Assembly (NCBI GenBank): GCA_024278285.1
Contig: JAJRTM010000397.1
Coordinates: 1 to 10,045, forward strand
DNA length: 10,045 bases
Direction: 5' to 3'
Origin: Planctomycetota bacterium
GTDB lineage: Bacteria > Planctomycetota > Planctomycetia > Planctomycetales > Planctomycetaceae
The translations under genes and the position numbers were made by a program. Position 1 is the stretch's first letter. The number at the start of each line of letters is the position of its first letter. This document shows, piece after piece, positions 1 through 7,800 of this stretch. Below the pieces are notes generated by a model. The model saw only the letters and a list, made by a program, of their open reading frames with translations. It was not told the DNA's origin and did no database searches.

Positions 1-1278
1 AACGTTTTTACAACCGGGAACCAAATCAACGGTGCCGATCAGTTCGAGATATTCACCGTCCGATGTATATCGCTTGATGCGACCGACGTTTGATTCCGAC
101 GTATAAACCTCGCCGTTACTTGTGATGCAAACATTCATCGGGTTACAGCAACTGGAAAAACCATCGAGCCCGTCACGATCTTTCTTACCGAATGTTTTGA
201 TCAATTCACCTTCGCGGTCGTATCTGCAAACGCGATGTCGGGCGTTTTCTGCAACGAACAGTTCTCCGTTACCCGCTCCAATGTGCATGTTCCCGCAACA
301 ACCTCGCAGGTTCGTTACAATTTTTTTCGGTTGATCGAGTGAGTGTGATAATCGCCAGATACAAAAACCGTAACCGGTCACATCGTAAGTGGCGACAAAA
401 ATATCTTCATTTGTCACAGCCAGCGAAGCGACCGTTTTCTTCCGGTTGATCGTGCTGAGCACGCGTTGGTTGATCGTTTCGTCATCATCCTTGAGATATC
501 GCTGATACATTTTGATCATCATCTCAGCTTGCTTCAAACGAGTTTTATCAGCCCTTGTTCGCTCAGCCTCCGGCTTTTCCTTAATCAGAGAAACCGATTT
601 CTCCTGTTGATCAACATACTTTTGCATCCTCTTTTTTTGATCTTTAATTTGCTTAATCGTATCTTTACGAATCAGCTCTTTGCTTTCATCGATCAATTTT
701 CCATGAGGCAAATCTGCCACGGCGAGTTGTTTTCCGTCGGCTGAAAGTTTCATGATTTTCTCATAACCAGCCACATAAACAGTCCCATCCTCTGCAACAA
801 ACATTGCCTGCGGGGCGACTTCCAAACTCCAGGTGGTGACAAGATTTCCCTCGGGGCTGTAAACACGAATTTCTCCCGGTTGTATTTCGGTAACAATTTC
901 CGCGCCCTCTTCGGTTGCTTCACGCGTGATACGAGTTCCACCACATGCCGCCAGAAGACGGCCTTTGGAATCGAGAGCCAACGCGTGCATTTGCACGTTG
1001 GTCCCTTGCGGCGTCTTTAATTCGATCAGCTTGATTTGCTCATGCGTGGAAGCAGGAATTCCCTTCTTATCAGGTTTCGTTTTTGCAGGAGCAAGCAGTG
1101 CTTTCAGAGAGGCGCTGATCGGGTTCTTCGTCGTGGATTTTCCACGCGTCCGCTTTGTTGTCTTCTCTGTTTTCTTGGGGGCCTCTTCAGCATGAATTGC
1201 AGTCACCTGAGAAACAAACAGTGCCGAAACCATCAGCCCTAAGACCAAACCGCGAGCCGCCTGCGAAAATCTCCACAT
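1..1278 (-). CDS. Exported NHL-type beta-propeller protein with an inserted charged helical segment (partial, C-terminus outside window)
   Basis: The frame is open for 426 codons from an ATG whose first base is 1278 to the left edge, so the C-terminus is missing. AAGGAG sits 7 nt before the ATG and fixes the start. Residues 1-30 are a signal peptide (hydrophobic stretch 11-26, cleavage likely after AIHA), followed by a Lys/Thr-rich linker (32-73). Blade-like units then show the NHL/six-bladed propeller pattern: 'ALDSKGRLLA' near 100, 'VAEDGTVYVAGYEKIMKLSADGKQL' near 161 to 185, 'GNGELFVAENARHRVCRYD' near 335 and 'TSNGEVYTSESNVGRIKRY' near 385. Residues ~195-282 interrupt the blades with a Lys/Glu/Gln-rich, probably coiled-coil helix. 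Vicinal cysteine pairs occur at ~327-328 and ~377-378, the second in a CCNP motif. It probably acts outside the cytoplasm. NHL propellers usually bind partners or ligands, and some are lyases; the ligand here cannot be named. The propeller fold is fairly certain, the role unknown. Confidence 0.85.
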   Translation of the reverse strand, partial: MWRFSQAARGLVLGLMVSALFVSQVTAIHAEEAPKKTEKTTKRTRGKSTTKNPISASLKALLAPAKTKPDKKGIPASTHEQIKLIELKTPQGTNVQMHALALDSKGRLLAACGGTRITREATEEGAEIVTEIQPGEIRVYSPEGNLVTTWSLEVAPQAMFVAEDGTVYVAGYEKIMKLSADGKQLAVADLPHGKLIDESKELIRKDTIKQIKDQKKRMQKYVDQQEKSVSLIKEKPEAERTRADKTRLKQAEMMIKMYQRYLKDDDETINQRVLSTINRKKTVASLAVTNEDIFVATYDVTGYGFCIWRLSHSLDQPKKIVTNLRGCCGNMHIGAGNGELFVAENARHRVCRYDREGELIKTFGKKDRDGLDGFSSCCNPMNVCITSNGEVYTSESNVGRIKRYTSDGEYLELIGTVDLVPGCKNV

Positions 1279-1586
1279 GGAAAAACTCCTTTTAAGTGAG
1301 AGTGAAACCGCATTATTGTTTTATTTGCATCAGGCTTCAGTGAATTGCTTTGTGATACAAGTGCAGAACGCATATTGAACAAGACGTAATTAATATACGA
1401 AAGATTATGAAAAAATGCGAAAAAAACCAAAAAAACCAAAAAAACTGAGAAATTCGATCAGCGCTTCGATTTACTGCCAAGCATTCAATGATGGCGTTTT
1501 ATCGTGAATTGGGGTATGTTCTACGCAGCTGAAACAGTAAGGCACCACCAGACACAATCTCGCTATTACAGAATAATGCAACAATC
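1279..1586. other. Divergent intergenic region with helically phased A-tracts
   Basis: This 308-bp spacer separates two divergent genes for exported proteins, so it must hold both promoters. A run of A-tracts starts at 1410 (A6), 1420, 1429 and 1438 (each A7), the last three separated only by CC. The 9-10 bp period matches the DNA helical repeat, the classical arrangement for intrinsic curvature. No -35/-10 pair stood out for either gene, and no open frame in the spacer looks coding. Confidence 0.55.
1286..1291 (-). promoter_or_regulatory. Shine-Dalgarno site of the beta-propeller gene
   Basis: The minus strand reads AAGGAG with a 7-nt gap to the ATG at 1278. It is the only strong ribosome binding site placed correctly before a gene in this window, and it decides the start of the propeller protein. 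Confidence 0.7.
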
Positions 1587-2966
1587 ATGAAACAGAACAT
1601 CGCTAAAAGAAAAATGCCCGGAAAGAATCAGCACGGTAGAAATCATCTTTCGAACTATTTGATTCCCGTATTCATGCTGGTCATTACTGCGACTGCGGTC
1701 AATTTTGTCTGCGCAGAAGAAACCTTCCAATTGAAGGTGGTGACTGATCGTGAAAACGCAATTTACGAAACCGGTCAACCAGCGACATTTCTTGTCACTC
1801 TCATGAAGGGAAATAAACCCGTCACCACTGGCGAAGTTTCCTATATCGTAGATGACTTTATTACCGCATTCCCACCGCCCAACAATTACCCGAAAGGAAA
1901 ATCGAAAATTGGAAGTGGTTCCAAAATAACTGTGACATCAAAACAGCCGGGCTTTTTGCGTTGCCGTGTTTCTTATCGAACACCCGAGAACCCATTGATC
2001 CGGGCAACCGCCGGGGCAAGTTTTTCTCCCTTGAAAATTCAACCGAGCTTACCTGTTCCCGACGACTTCGATGAATTCTGGGCGCATCAAAAAACAGAAC
2101 TCGCAAAAATTGCGCTGGATGCCAAACTAACTCCCGTTAAATACGCAAACGAATCGATTGAATGTTTCGATGTTCAACTTGCCTGCCTGGGGGGAGCCCC
2201 GGTTTCCGGTTATTTTGCCAAGCCGAAAAATGCAAAACCGAAAAGCCTTCCCATCATTTTGTGGGTACACGGGGCAGGGGTTGGCAGTTCCAGTTTGGGT
2301 AACGCTGCCAGGGGAGCAGCGTCAAAAATGCTTTCGATGGATATTAACGCGCATGGCTTGCCAAACGGAAAACCAGCCAAGTTTTATTCAGAATTAAGAG
2401 CGGGTAAATTGAAGGGTTACCCGTTTTTCGGTCGGGAAGATCGCGAAACAATCTACTTTCAAGGCATGTTTTTACGACTTGTACGAGCGATTGATTTCCT
2501 CACTTCGCAACCGGAATGGGATGGACGAGTTGTTGCGGTCATTGGTCACAGCCAGGGAGGCGGACAGGCACTCGTTGCGGGCGGATTAGATCAGCGAGTT
2601 ACCTTCATCGCCACCGGAGTCCCCGCCATTTGCGATCACAGCGGTCGAGCCATCGGGCGAATTAACGGTTGGCCTAAACTTGTCCCGACCGAAACCGATG
2701 GCAAGCCGAACACGAAAATTCTACAGGTCGCTCGATATTTTGACGCCGTCAATTTTGCCAGCCGTTCTCACGCCGATGCAATCATGAGCGTCGGATTCAT
2801 CGACCCGACCTGTCCCCCTTCAAGTTGCTATGCCGCGTATAATCAACTCTCTGGAGAAAAACAGATCATCAACGAACCACTGATGAGCCACGCCGCCCCT
2901 GCACACATTCACAAAGCATTTTTTGAAGCGATCAAAAAACATGTGAAACAAAAAGGGGCCAAATAG
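1587..2966 (+). CDS. Secreted acetylxylan esterase-like (AXE1 / CE7 family) alpha/beta hydrolase
   Basis: This 459-residue protein carries an N-terminal signal anchor or signal peptide (hydrophobic 24-41, possible cleavage after VCA at 43). A beta-rich segment (~46-150) resembles an Ig-like accessory domain. The alpha/beta-hydrolase of the AXE1/CE7 type starts at about 155 ('PVPDDFDEFWAHQK', a typical CE7 opening). Visible catalytic features are the oxyanion-side WVHGAG (226-231), nucleophile Ser322 in GHSQGGG, Asp406 in 'GFIDPTCPPSSCYAAYN' (the CE7 acid motif) and His435 in 'PLMSHAAP'. CE7 enzymes remove acetyl groups from short xylo-oligosaccharides and cephalosporin C; for this protein the acetyl-sugar role is inferred from family. 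CE7 proteins are usually about 320 residues, so the extra length is the signal and the N-terminal domain. No Shine-Dalgarno site precedes the ATG at 1587 or the alternative ATG at 1614. It stops at TAG and faces moaA. Confidence 0.85.
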   Translation: MKQNIAKRKMPGKNQHGRNHLSNYLIPVFMLVITATAVNFVCAEETFQLKVVTDRENAIYETGQPATFLVTLMKGNKPVTTGEVSYIVDDFITAFPPPNNYPKGKSKIGSGSKITVTSKQPGFLRCRVSYRTPENPLIRATAGASFSPLKIQPSLPVPDDFDEFWAHQKTELAKIALDAKLTPVKYANESIECFDVQLACLGGAPVSGYFAKPKNAKPKSLPIILWVHGAGVGSSSLGNAARGAASKMLSMDINAHGLPNGKPAKFYSELRAGKLKGYPFFGREDRETIYFQGMFLRLVRAIDFLTSQPEWDGRVVAVIGHSQGGGQALVAGGLDQRVTFIATGVPAICDHSGRAIGRINGWPKLVPTETDGKPNTKILQVARYFDAVNFASRSHADAIMSVGFIDPTCPPSSCYAAYNQLSGEKQIINEPLMSHAAPAHIHKAFFEAIKKHVKQKGAK

Positions 2967-3016
2967 CCCCAGCACGGCTGGTTCATTCTGATAGCCGTAA
3001 CCAAAAACTGTTTTTC

Positions 3017-3047
3017 TAAAAGTTTGCGAGCCGTTCGCAAACTTTTA
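3017..3047. terminator. Bidirectional intrinsic terminator between the esterase gene and moaA
   Basis: A perfect 13-bp inverted repeat (TAAAAGTTTGCGA / TCGCAAACTTTTA) with a 5-nt loop GCCGT lies in the 122-bp gap between two convergent stop codons. Read on either strand, the stem ends in a run of T (CTTTTA), so one hairpin can terminate both genes. The U-run is short, so efficiency is uncertain. Confidence 0.75.
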
Positions 3048-3088
3048 ACGTTAGTAATACAAATGAGTTCATCTGAACCTCGCCAGAA

Positions 3089-4132
3089 TCAGCCACCAAT
3101 TGAATACATGGGGCGTTCTGGTTGAAGGAAGTTGGCGGTATTGATTTCGTGCCCTTCCTTTTTGGTCGCAATAGATTGCATCACGCGATCAATCAACAGA
3201 TCCTCGCCAGCATTCGCCCGTAGTAATTCTCGAACGTCGGTTTCCTCAAGACTAAAAAGGCAGTTTCTGATCTTCCCCTCTGCGGTAAGCCGAAACCGAT
3301 TGCATTCAGCGCAGAACGGTTTACTGACAGAAGAAATGAAGCCAATTTTCCCTTGCCCATCAACAAATTCGTAGCTTTGGGAAGGAGAGTTTTTTTGTGG
3401 TGCTTCCACGGGTTGCAACGGGCCTACTTGTTCGGAAAGAATCTGAATCATCTTCTCTGCAAAAAGCACTTTCTCTCTTTCCCACCCTTGGTCAGCATCC
3501 AAAGGCATATATTCGATAAAGCGAACTTCGATGCCGGTCTCGCGTGCGAAATACCCCAGCGAAACAAGATCATCTTCGGTCATACCCTGAATCGCAATCG
3601 CATTTACTTTGAGGGAGGGAAATCCGACTTTGCGAGCCGCCTCTATTCCAGCCAGTACCTGATCAAGATTATCGCGGCGAGTGTACTGCTTAAATTTTTC
3701 ACGGTCCAAAGTATCCAGGCTGATATTGATACGCCGCAAGCCTGCTTCAAAAAGCCGTTCTGCATGTTGCTCAAGCAGAATTCCATTGGTTGTCAGCCCA
3801 ATCTGTTTCAACCCCGGTATTGAAACAAGCTGCGAAATCAACTGGTGCAAATCTTGCCTCACCAGCGGCTCTCCACCTGTCAACCGCACCTTCGTCAATC
3901 CACATCGTCTGACCATGCAATCTACAAATTGCGAAATTTCTTCGAAGCTTAACAGTTCTTTACGAGGAAGAAATTGCACATTTTCCGCAGGCATGCAATA
4001 GAAACAACGTAAATTGCAACGATCCGTCACACTCACCCGCAAGTTTGAGTGGACTCGACCAAATGAATCGGTCAAGGGGCGATAGTTATTCTGACTGCTG
4101 ATATCACTGCTCCTGCTAGAACTGACAGCCAT
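3089..4132 (-). CDS. moaA: GTP 3',8-cyclase MoaA (molybdenum cofactor biosynthesis)
   Basis: MoaA is a cytoplasmic radical-SAM enzyme that converts GTP to (8S)-3',8-cyclo-7,8-dihydroguanosine 5'-triphosphate, which MoaC then turns into cyclic pyranopterin monophosphate. With the ATG start the protein has 347 residues (E. coli MoaA has 329). The N-terminal cluster motif is Cys39, Cys43, Cys46 in DRCNLRCFYCMP, preceded by the family signature 'LTDSFGRVHSNLRVSVT'. 'RLTGGEPLVR' is the SAM-binding GGE motif and 'TTNG' and 'NISLDTLD' are also typical. The second 4Fe-4S site is Cys274, Cys277, Cys291 in 'FCAECNRFRLTAEGKIRNC', and the protein ends in the GG tail needed for activity in the family. An in-frame TTG at 4159 would add nine residues; neither start has a good Shine-Dalgarno site, and ATG at 4132 is preferred. 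No other moa, moe or mog gene is visible. Confidence 0.95.
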   Translation of the reverse strand: MAVSSSRSSDISSQNNYRPLTDSFGRVHSNLRVSVTDRCNLRCFYCMPAENVQFLPRKELLSFEEISQFVDCMVRRCGLTKVRLTGGEPLVRQDLHQLISQLVSIPGLKQIGLTTNGILLEQHAERLFEAGLRRINISLDTLDREKFKQYTRRDNLDQVLAGIEAARKVGFPSLKVNAIAIQGMTEDDLVSLGYFARETGIEVRFIEYMPLDADQGWEREKVLFAEKMIQILSEQVGPLQPVEAPQKNSPSQSYEFVDGQGKIGFISSVSKPFCAECNRFRLTAEGKIRNCLFSLEETDVRELLRANAGEDLLIDRVMQSIATKKEGHEINTANFLQPERPMYSIGG

Positions 4133-4196
4133 ACAGAAGCCAGAAACCAACGTTCCCAAGCCCTTTGTTACAGCAGTTTGGTTAATTCTGCCATTT

Positions 4197-4225
4197 ATTG
4201 TAGACAGGCTGGAATCAATTAACAG
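4197..4225 (-). promoter_or_regulatory. Possible sigma-70-type promoter of moaA
   Basis: On the minus strand CTGTTA (4225-4220) is followed after 17 nt by TACAAT (4202-4197), a five-of-six match to the -10 consensus but only a three-of-six -35. It lies about 65 nt before the moaA ATG. An inverted repeat CGGATA-N11-TATCCG (4235-4257) lies just upstream of the -35 and could be an operator. Both are pattern matches only. Confidence 0.25.
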
Positions 4226-4628
4226 CGGAGAGCGCGGATAGAATACATTATTATCCGATTATTTTCCGGTATCAAAAAATACAGGAGCAAACAGAAGCAC
4301 TTTTTATAGATTGGCGCATAAAAAAACCCTCAGCGAGCAACTCCATTTTCGTGTTGTAGCTAATAAAACTGATCTTGCAGAGTGGGTCAGGCTGCTTCAT
4401 CAGGGGACCAAGGCTACATCCACGGCTCGTATGAGGGCGGCTGGTTAAACCTGTAAAGTGATTTAACACTCAACTAATAATATTATCCATGCAGATAGTA
4501 TGCCAAAACCATTGTCGTCATGTTGAAAATCAGAAATAAACGCGAATATTTGCTGATAATGACTTAGTTAATAGTCTATTTTAAGAAATGAATTATTGTA
4601 AGATTGAATTGGTATCATATTCCGAAAG

Positions 4629-4635
4629 TAAGGAG
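4629..4635 (+). promoter_or_regulatory. Orphan Shine-Dalgarno-like site TAAGGAG
   Basis: TAAGGAG is a near-perfect anti-16S match, yet no ATG, GTG or TTG lies at normal distance after it. The next ATG, that of the small ORF, is 23 nt away and the activator gene is more than 120 nt away. An ATT at 4645 is the only rare start at a fitting distance; it would give a 27-codon frame ending at the TAG at 4726. The site may be chance. Confidence 0.3.
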
Positions 4636-4646
4636 TTGGACACTAT

Positions 4647-4696
4647 TTCGGCGCTGAAATGGCGATATTCGACGCTTCGGCGCTTGCTTCGGCGCT
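4647..4696 (+). repeat. Three direct copies of TTCGGCGCT upstream of the activator gene
   Basis: TTCGGCGCT occurs at 4647-4655, 4676-4684 and 4688-4696. The last two are part of a 12-bp tandem unit (CTTCGGCGCT plus TG or AT). The copies start 29 and 12 bp apart. They could be repeated binding sites or slippage within a coding stretch. They fall inside or at the edge of the small ORF at 4659. Confidence 0.5.
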
Positions 4697-4781
4697 ATCG
4701 ACAGGTGTATTATGTCTACTGTCATTAGGGGTTCTCGTAGCCGATTCTTTGCTGAATGGCTCATCGCTCCCCTTGCTCTGA
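4659..4781 (+). CDS. Possible 40-residue hydrophobic small protein or leader peptide upstream of the sigma-54 activator
   Basis: ATG at 4659 opens a 40-codon frame ending in TGA at 4779-4781. The N-terminus is short and Ala/Ser-rich, residues ~14-28 form a hydrophobic helix (CLLSLGVLV at 19-27), and the C-terminus is DSLLNGSSLPLL, so a single-pass membrane peptide is plausible. The gap to the preferred ATG of the activator gene is 22 nt (if that gene started at 4756 they would overlap by 26 nt), which would fit translational coupling. The only good Shine-Dalgarno site is 23 nt upstream, too far for ordinary initiation. I do not recognise the family. It may be a real small protein, a leader ORF controlling its neighbour, or a chance frame in the repeated TTCGGCGCT stretch. 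Confidence 0.3.
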   Translation: MAIFDASALASALSTGVLCLLSLGVLVADSLLNGSSLPLL

Positions 4782-4803
4782 TTATTATCTGGAATGTGCT
4801 GTT

Positions 4804-7800
4804 ATGAAAAATAATGAGGCTGTTTATTACCGTTTGGTAGTTGGGCTGCTTTCTGCATTCCTGGCGAGCTACTGTTTTTCAGTTTTATTTTATGTCGCAA
4901 CGAGTGCAGATGTTGGCTTACGGTGCTTGCTGACGAATGATGATTATGATTCTCAAGGGTTACAGATCAGGCGTTTTTTAATAAACGAAATTTCTTCTTC
5001 CGAAGATCTTCCTGCTGTTTTTGGTGAGCCCCCTGTCGAGGGTGATTTTTTGCTCAAGCTGGGCGATCAGGAGATTAGATCGTTTAATGATTACACACAG
5101 GCGATGAAGAAATTACGATCTGCCTGGCGAAAAGCGGGATCATTTGACAGCCGGGTTGAGAATGAAAACCCGATCGATATCGAGCGTTCCTATATATCGC
5201 TGCCGCCGGTGATCGAATATTTTTCTGATAAATCTGTTGATCGCAAGTATGTGCGTGTCGAATATAAACAGTTCGCGACCGGCGATACAGTGCAATGCTG
5301 GTTAGGTATTCATTCGCTTTCATCAATTGATGTTGCCCTTTCAATCCTTTGGTGCTTATTGGAATTTGCAATATTAGCGGTCGCTGCCTTGTCATTTTAT
5401 AATCGCCCGACTGACCACGCAGCTCGCCTGTTTTTTGCATTGAGCTTTTTCACACTCCCTGCTTTTGTCGGCGGATACTACTGGTGGGTTATCTCCGAAA
5501 GTCTGTTTCTTTCCGTCCCCTTCCTTTACTGCGCAATACTACTTCCTGTTGTCACATTACATTTTTTCCTGAATTACCCGTCGCGTCATATCGTCAGTGA
5601 TAAGCACCCTTATTTAAGTTTGGCTGGCTTATATTTTATCCCTCTGTTTATGCTGGGGTTGATGACCGTCTTAATTGGACTCGTTCATTTTTCCGGATCT
5701 GATGCCGAATCGGTTCAATTGGCTCGGGCTGCTTTGAGTTGGATTCGGTATGCGGTTGATATTTATATCATGATTTCGTGCCTCTATTTTGCAGCCAGCG
5801 TTTATTTTGTGATCGATAATTACCGCAAATGTACCCAGCCGGCTGAGCGAAAACAGTTGCAGTGGATTTTGATTGCCTCACTATTGGCAACTCCCCTGGT
5901 CTTTTACGCCGTCTACCTTTCCTTCGGAGATCGAGCTGGCCTCGCGTTGGGGAAAGGTCGTATTCCGATGGTCGTGGTAAGTTTGCTGTTTATGACTGCG
6001 TATGCGATTGGGATTTTTCGTCACCGCTTAATGCTTCTTGATCAAATCATCAGCAAGCATGTAATTTACATGCTGATGAGCCAATCGGTCACGGTTGTTT
6101 ATAGTTTAGTGATTGCAGTCGGTAGTTTGCTGACCGTCTACCGTGGAGCATCAGTGCCTGAGCAATTGCTGCCCTTTGCCTTTTTCCTGACGGTGATTAT
6201 TTTGGCAATGGGGTGGGTGAAAGATCGGGCACAATCTGCGATTGATCGAAGATTCTTTCGTGAAAAGTACCGGTTGGATCGAGCGATGCACCAGATGAAC
6301 TCGGTCGTTGCCAAAGTGGCTGATGTACGTTCTCTGGCAGAGCACATGCTACGTTCCTGCCGGGAAGTTTTGCAGGTTCGCTACAGTGCATTGTACCTTC
6401 GGGATAGCCGAACTCATCAATACGAATTGATTGCCTCGGTCGGGGGAACAGGACTGCCGGGGACATTTCAGCTCGATGAAAAATCCGAGGGGCAACTTCA
6501 ACAGGCGGGGTCTTATCAGCGAATTGCCAGCTCTTCCAAACAGCATAGCTCTCACTTGCAGCAACTGCATCGAGACTTCAATTCGCAATTGATGCACGGA
6601 TTCGAAGTCGATGGGCAACTATCTGGGATCGTGTTGCTTGGCGCCAAAGCTTCCTCTTCTCCTTTTAGTGCAGAGGATGTTACTTTTGTCGCCACGATCG
6701 GCCAAATGACAAGTGTGGCGTTACAGTGCGTGCGGGTTCAGCAGAATGTTTCTCGATTGGATGTCATTTTACAGGAAAAAGTACGGAAAATTGAAAGCCA
6801 ACAGCGTCAAATTGCAATTCTTCAACGGCAGGTTGCGGGGAATTCAACAGAAAGAGGAGTGATCGACCCGCCCAGGGTTTTCCAGGAACATCAAGATTTC
6901 GACCAAGGGGATATTTGTGGAAGCAGTCCTGCAATTATTCAGTTGATTAACTCAACAAAGAAAGTTGCAGCGAGTGACAGTTCTGTGTTACTTCGTGGTG
7001 AAAGCGGAACAGGTAAAGAATTATTTGCACGGGCGATTCACCTTAACAGTAAGCGAAGTAGCTCTCCGCTGGTCAGTGTGAACTGTGCAGCTCTTTCTTC
7101 TTCGCTGCTCGAAAGTGAACTGTTCGGGCATGTGAAAGGAGCATTTACCGGGGCATATAAAGATGTGATTGGTCGTTTTCAGATGGCAGATGGCGGCACC
7201 CTGTTTCTGGATGAAATTGGAGATGTCCCGGCTGATATTCAAGTAAAATTATTACGAGTTCTGCAAGAGCGACAGTTTGAGCCGGTTGGAAGTCGGGAAT
7301 CTATTTCGGTTGATGTGAGATTGATTACAGCGACTCATCAGAATTTGGAAAAGCTGATTGAACAAGGGCGTTTCCGAGAAGACCTTTATTATCGATTAAA
7401 TGTGATCACGTTGCGTTTGCCACCACTGCGGGAACGGAAGGAAGATATTTTTGAACTTAGTCTTGAATTTTTGAACGAAGCAACTCGGCAAGCCGGTAAG
7501 CAGATAAATGAGATTGACGACCTCGCGTTCCGGGCGCTGCTTAATTACAACTGGCCCGGCAATATCAGAGAGTTGCACAACGCGATCCACCGCGCGGTTG
7601 TTCTAGCAGAAACCGATTGCCTTTTGCTGGAAAATCTTCCGCTGGAAGTTCAGCAAAGTGGGACGCAATCGATCTCGACTGCACTGGAAACTTACGCCCG
7701 GCCTGCTCAGAAAAAGTTGTTGATTTCCCCGGCGACCAACAAGGCGGCTTCCAATAGTTCTGATTTCACGGAAGCAGAATCTAATACTGAAATTGATGAA

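Larger units (their letters stand above)
4160..4755. other. Long intergenic region between divergent moaA and the sigma-54 activator gene
   Basis: About 600 bp hold no convincing full gene apart from the small ORF at 4659. A plus-strand frame is open from 4242 to the TAA at 4446-4448 without an ATG. Its conceptual product, with stretches such as 'DLAEWVRLLHQGTK' and 'ATSTARMRAAG', has a protein-like composition, so it may be the tail of a decayed gene. Positions 4480-4630 are AT-rich and probably hold the promoter of the activator gene. No sigma-54 (-24/-12) promoter with correct spacing was seen. Confidence 0.4.

Noticed and set aside
466..744. Plus-strand open frames within 1-1278 (for example 122-334, 466-744, 926-1195)
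   Set aside because: They lie antisense to the beta-propeller gene, which has a signal peptide, a Shine-Dalgarno site and blade motifs; they are shadows.
2964..3125. TAG read-through extension of the esterase gene
   Set aside because: The frame stays open past TAG to about 3125, but it runs through the terminator hairpin and into the antisense end of moaA, so the TAG is a genuine stop.
4272..4469. Minus-strand 65-codon ORF upstream of moaA
   Set aside because: No recognisable motif, Ser/Cys/Phe-rich composition, no Shine-Dalgarno site; the opposite strand frame looks more protein-like.
4160..4480. Molybdenum-cofactor riboswitch in the moaA leader
   Set aside because: I looked for a structured, GC-rich leader like those before other moa operons and could not assemble the conserved stems. 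A covariance-model search would decide.
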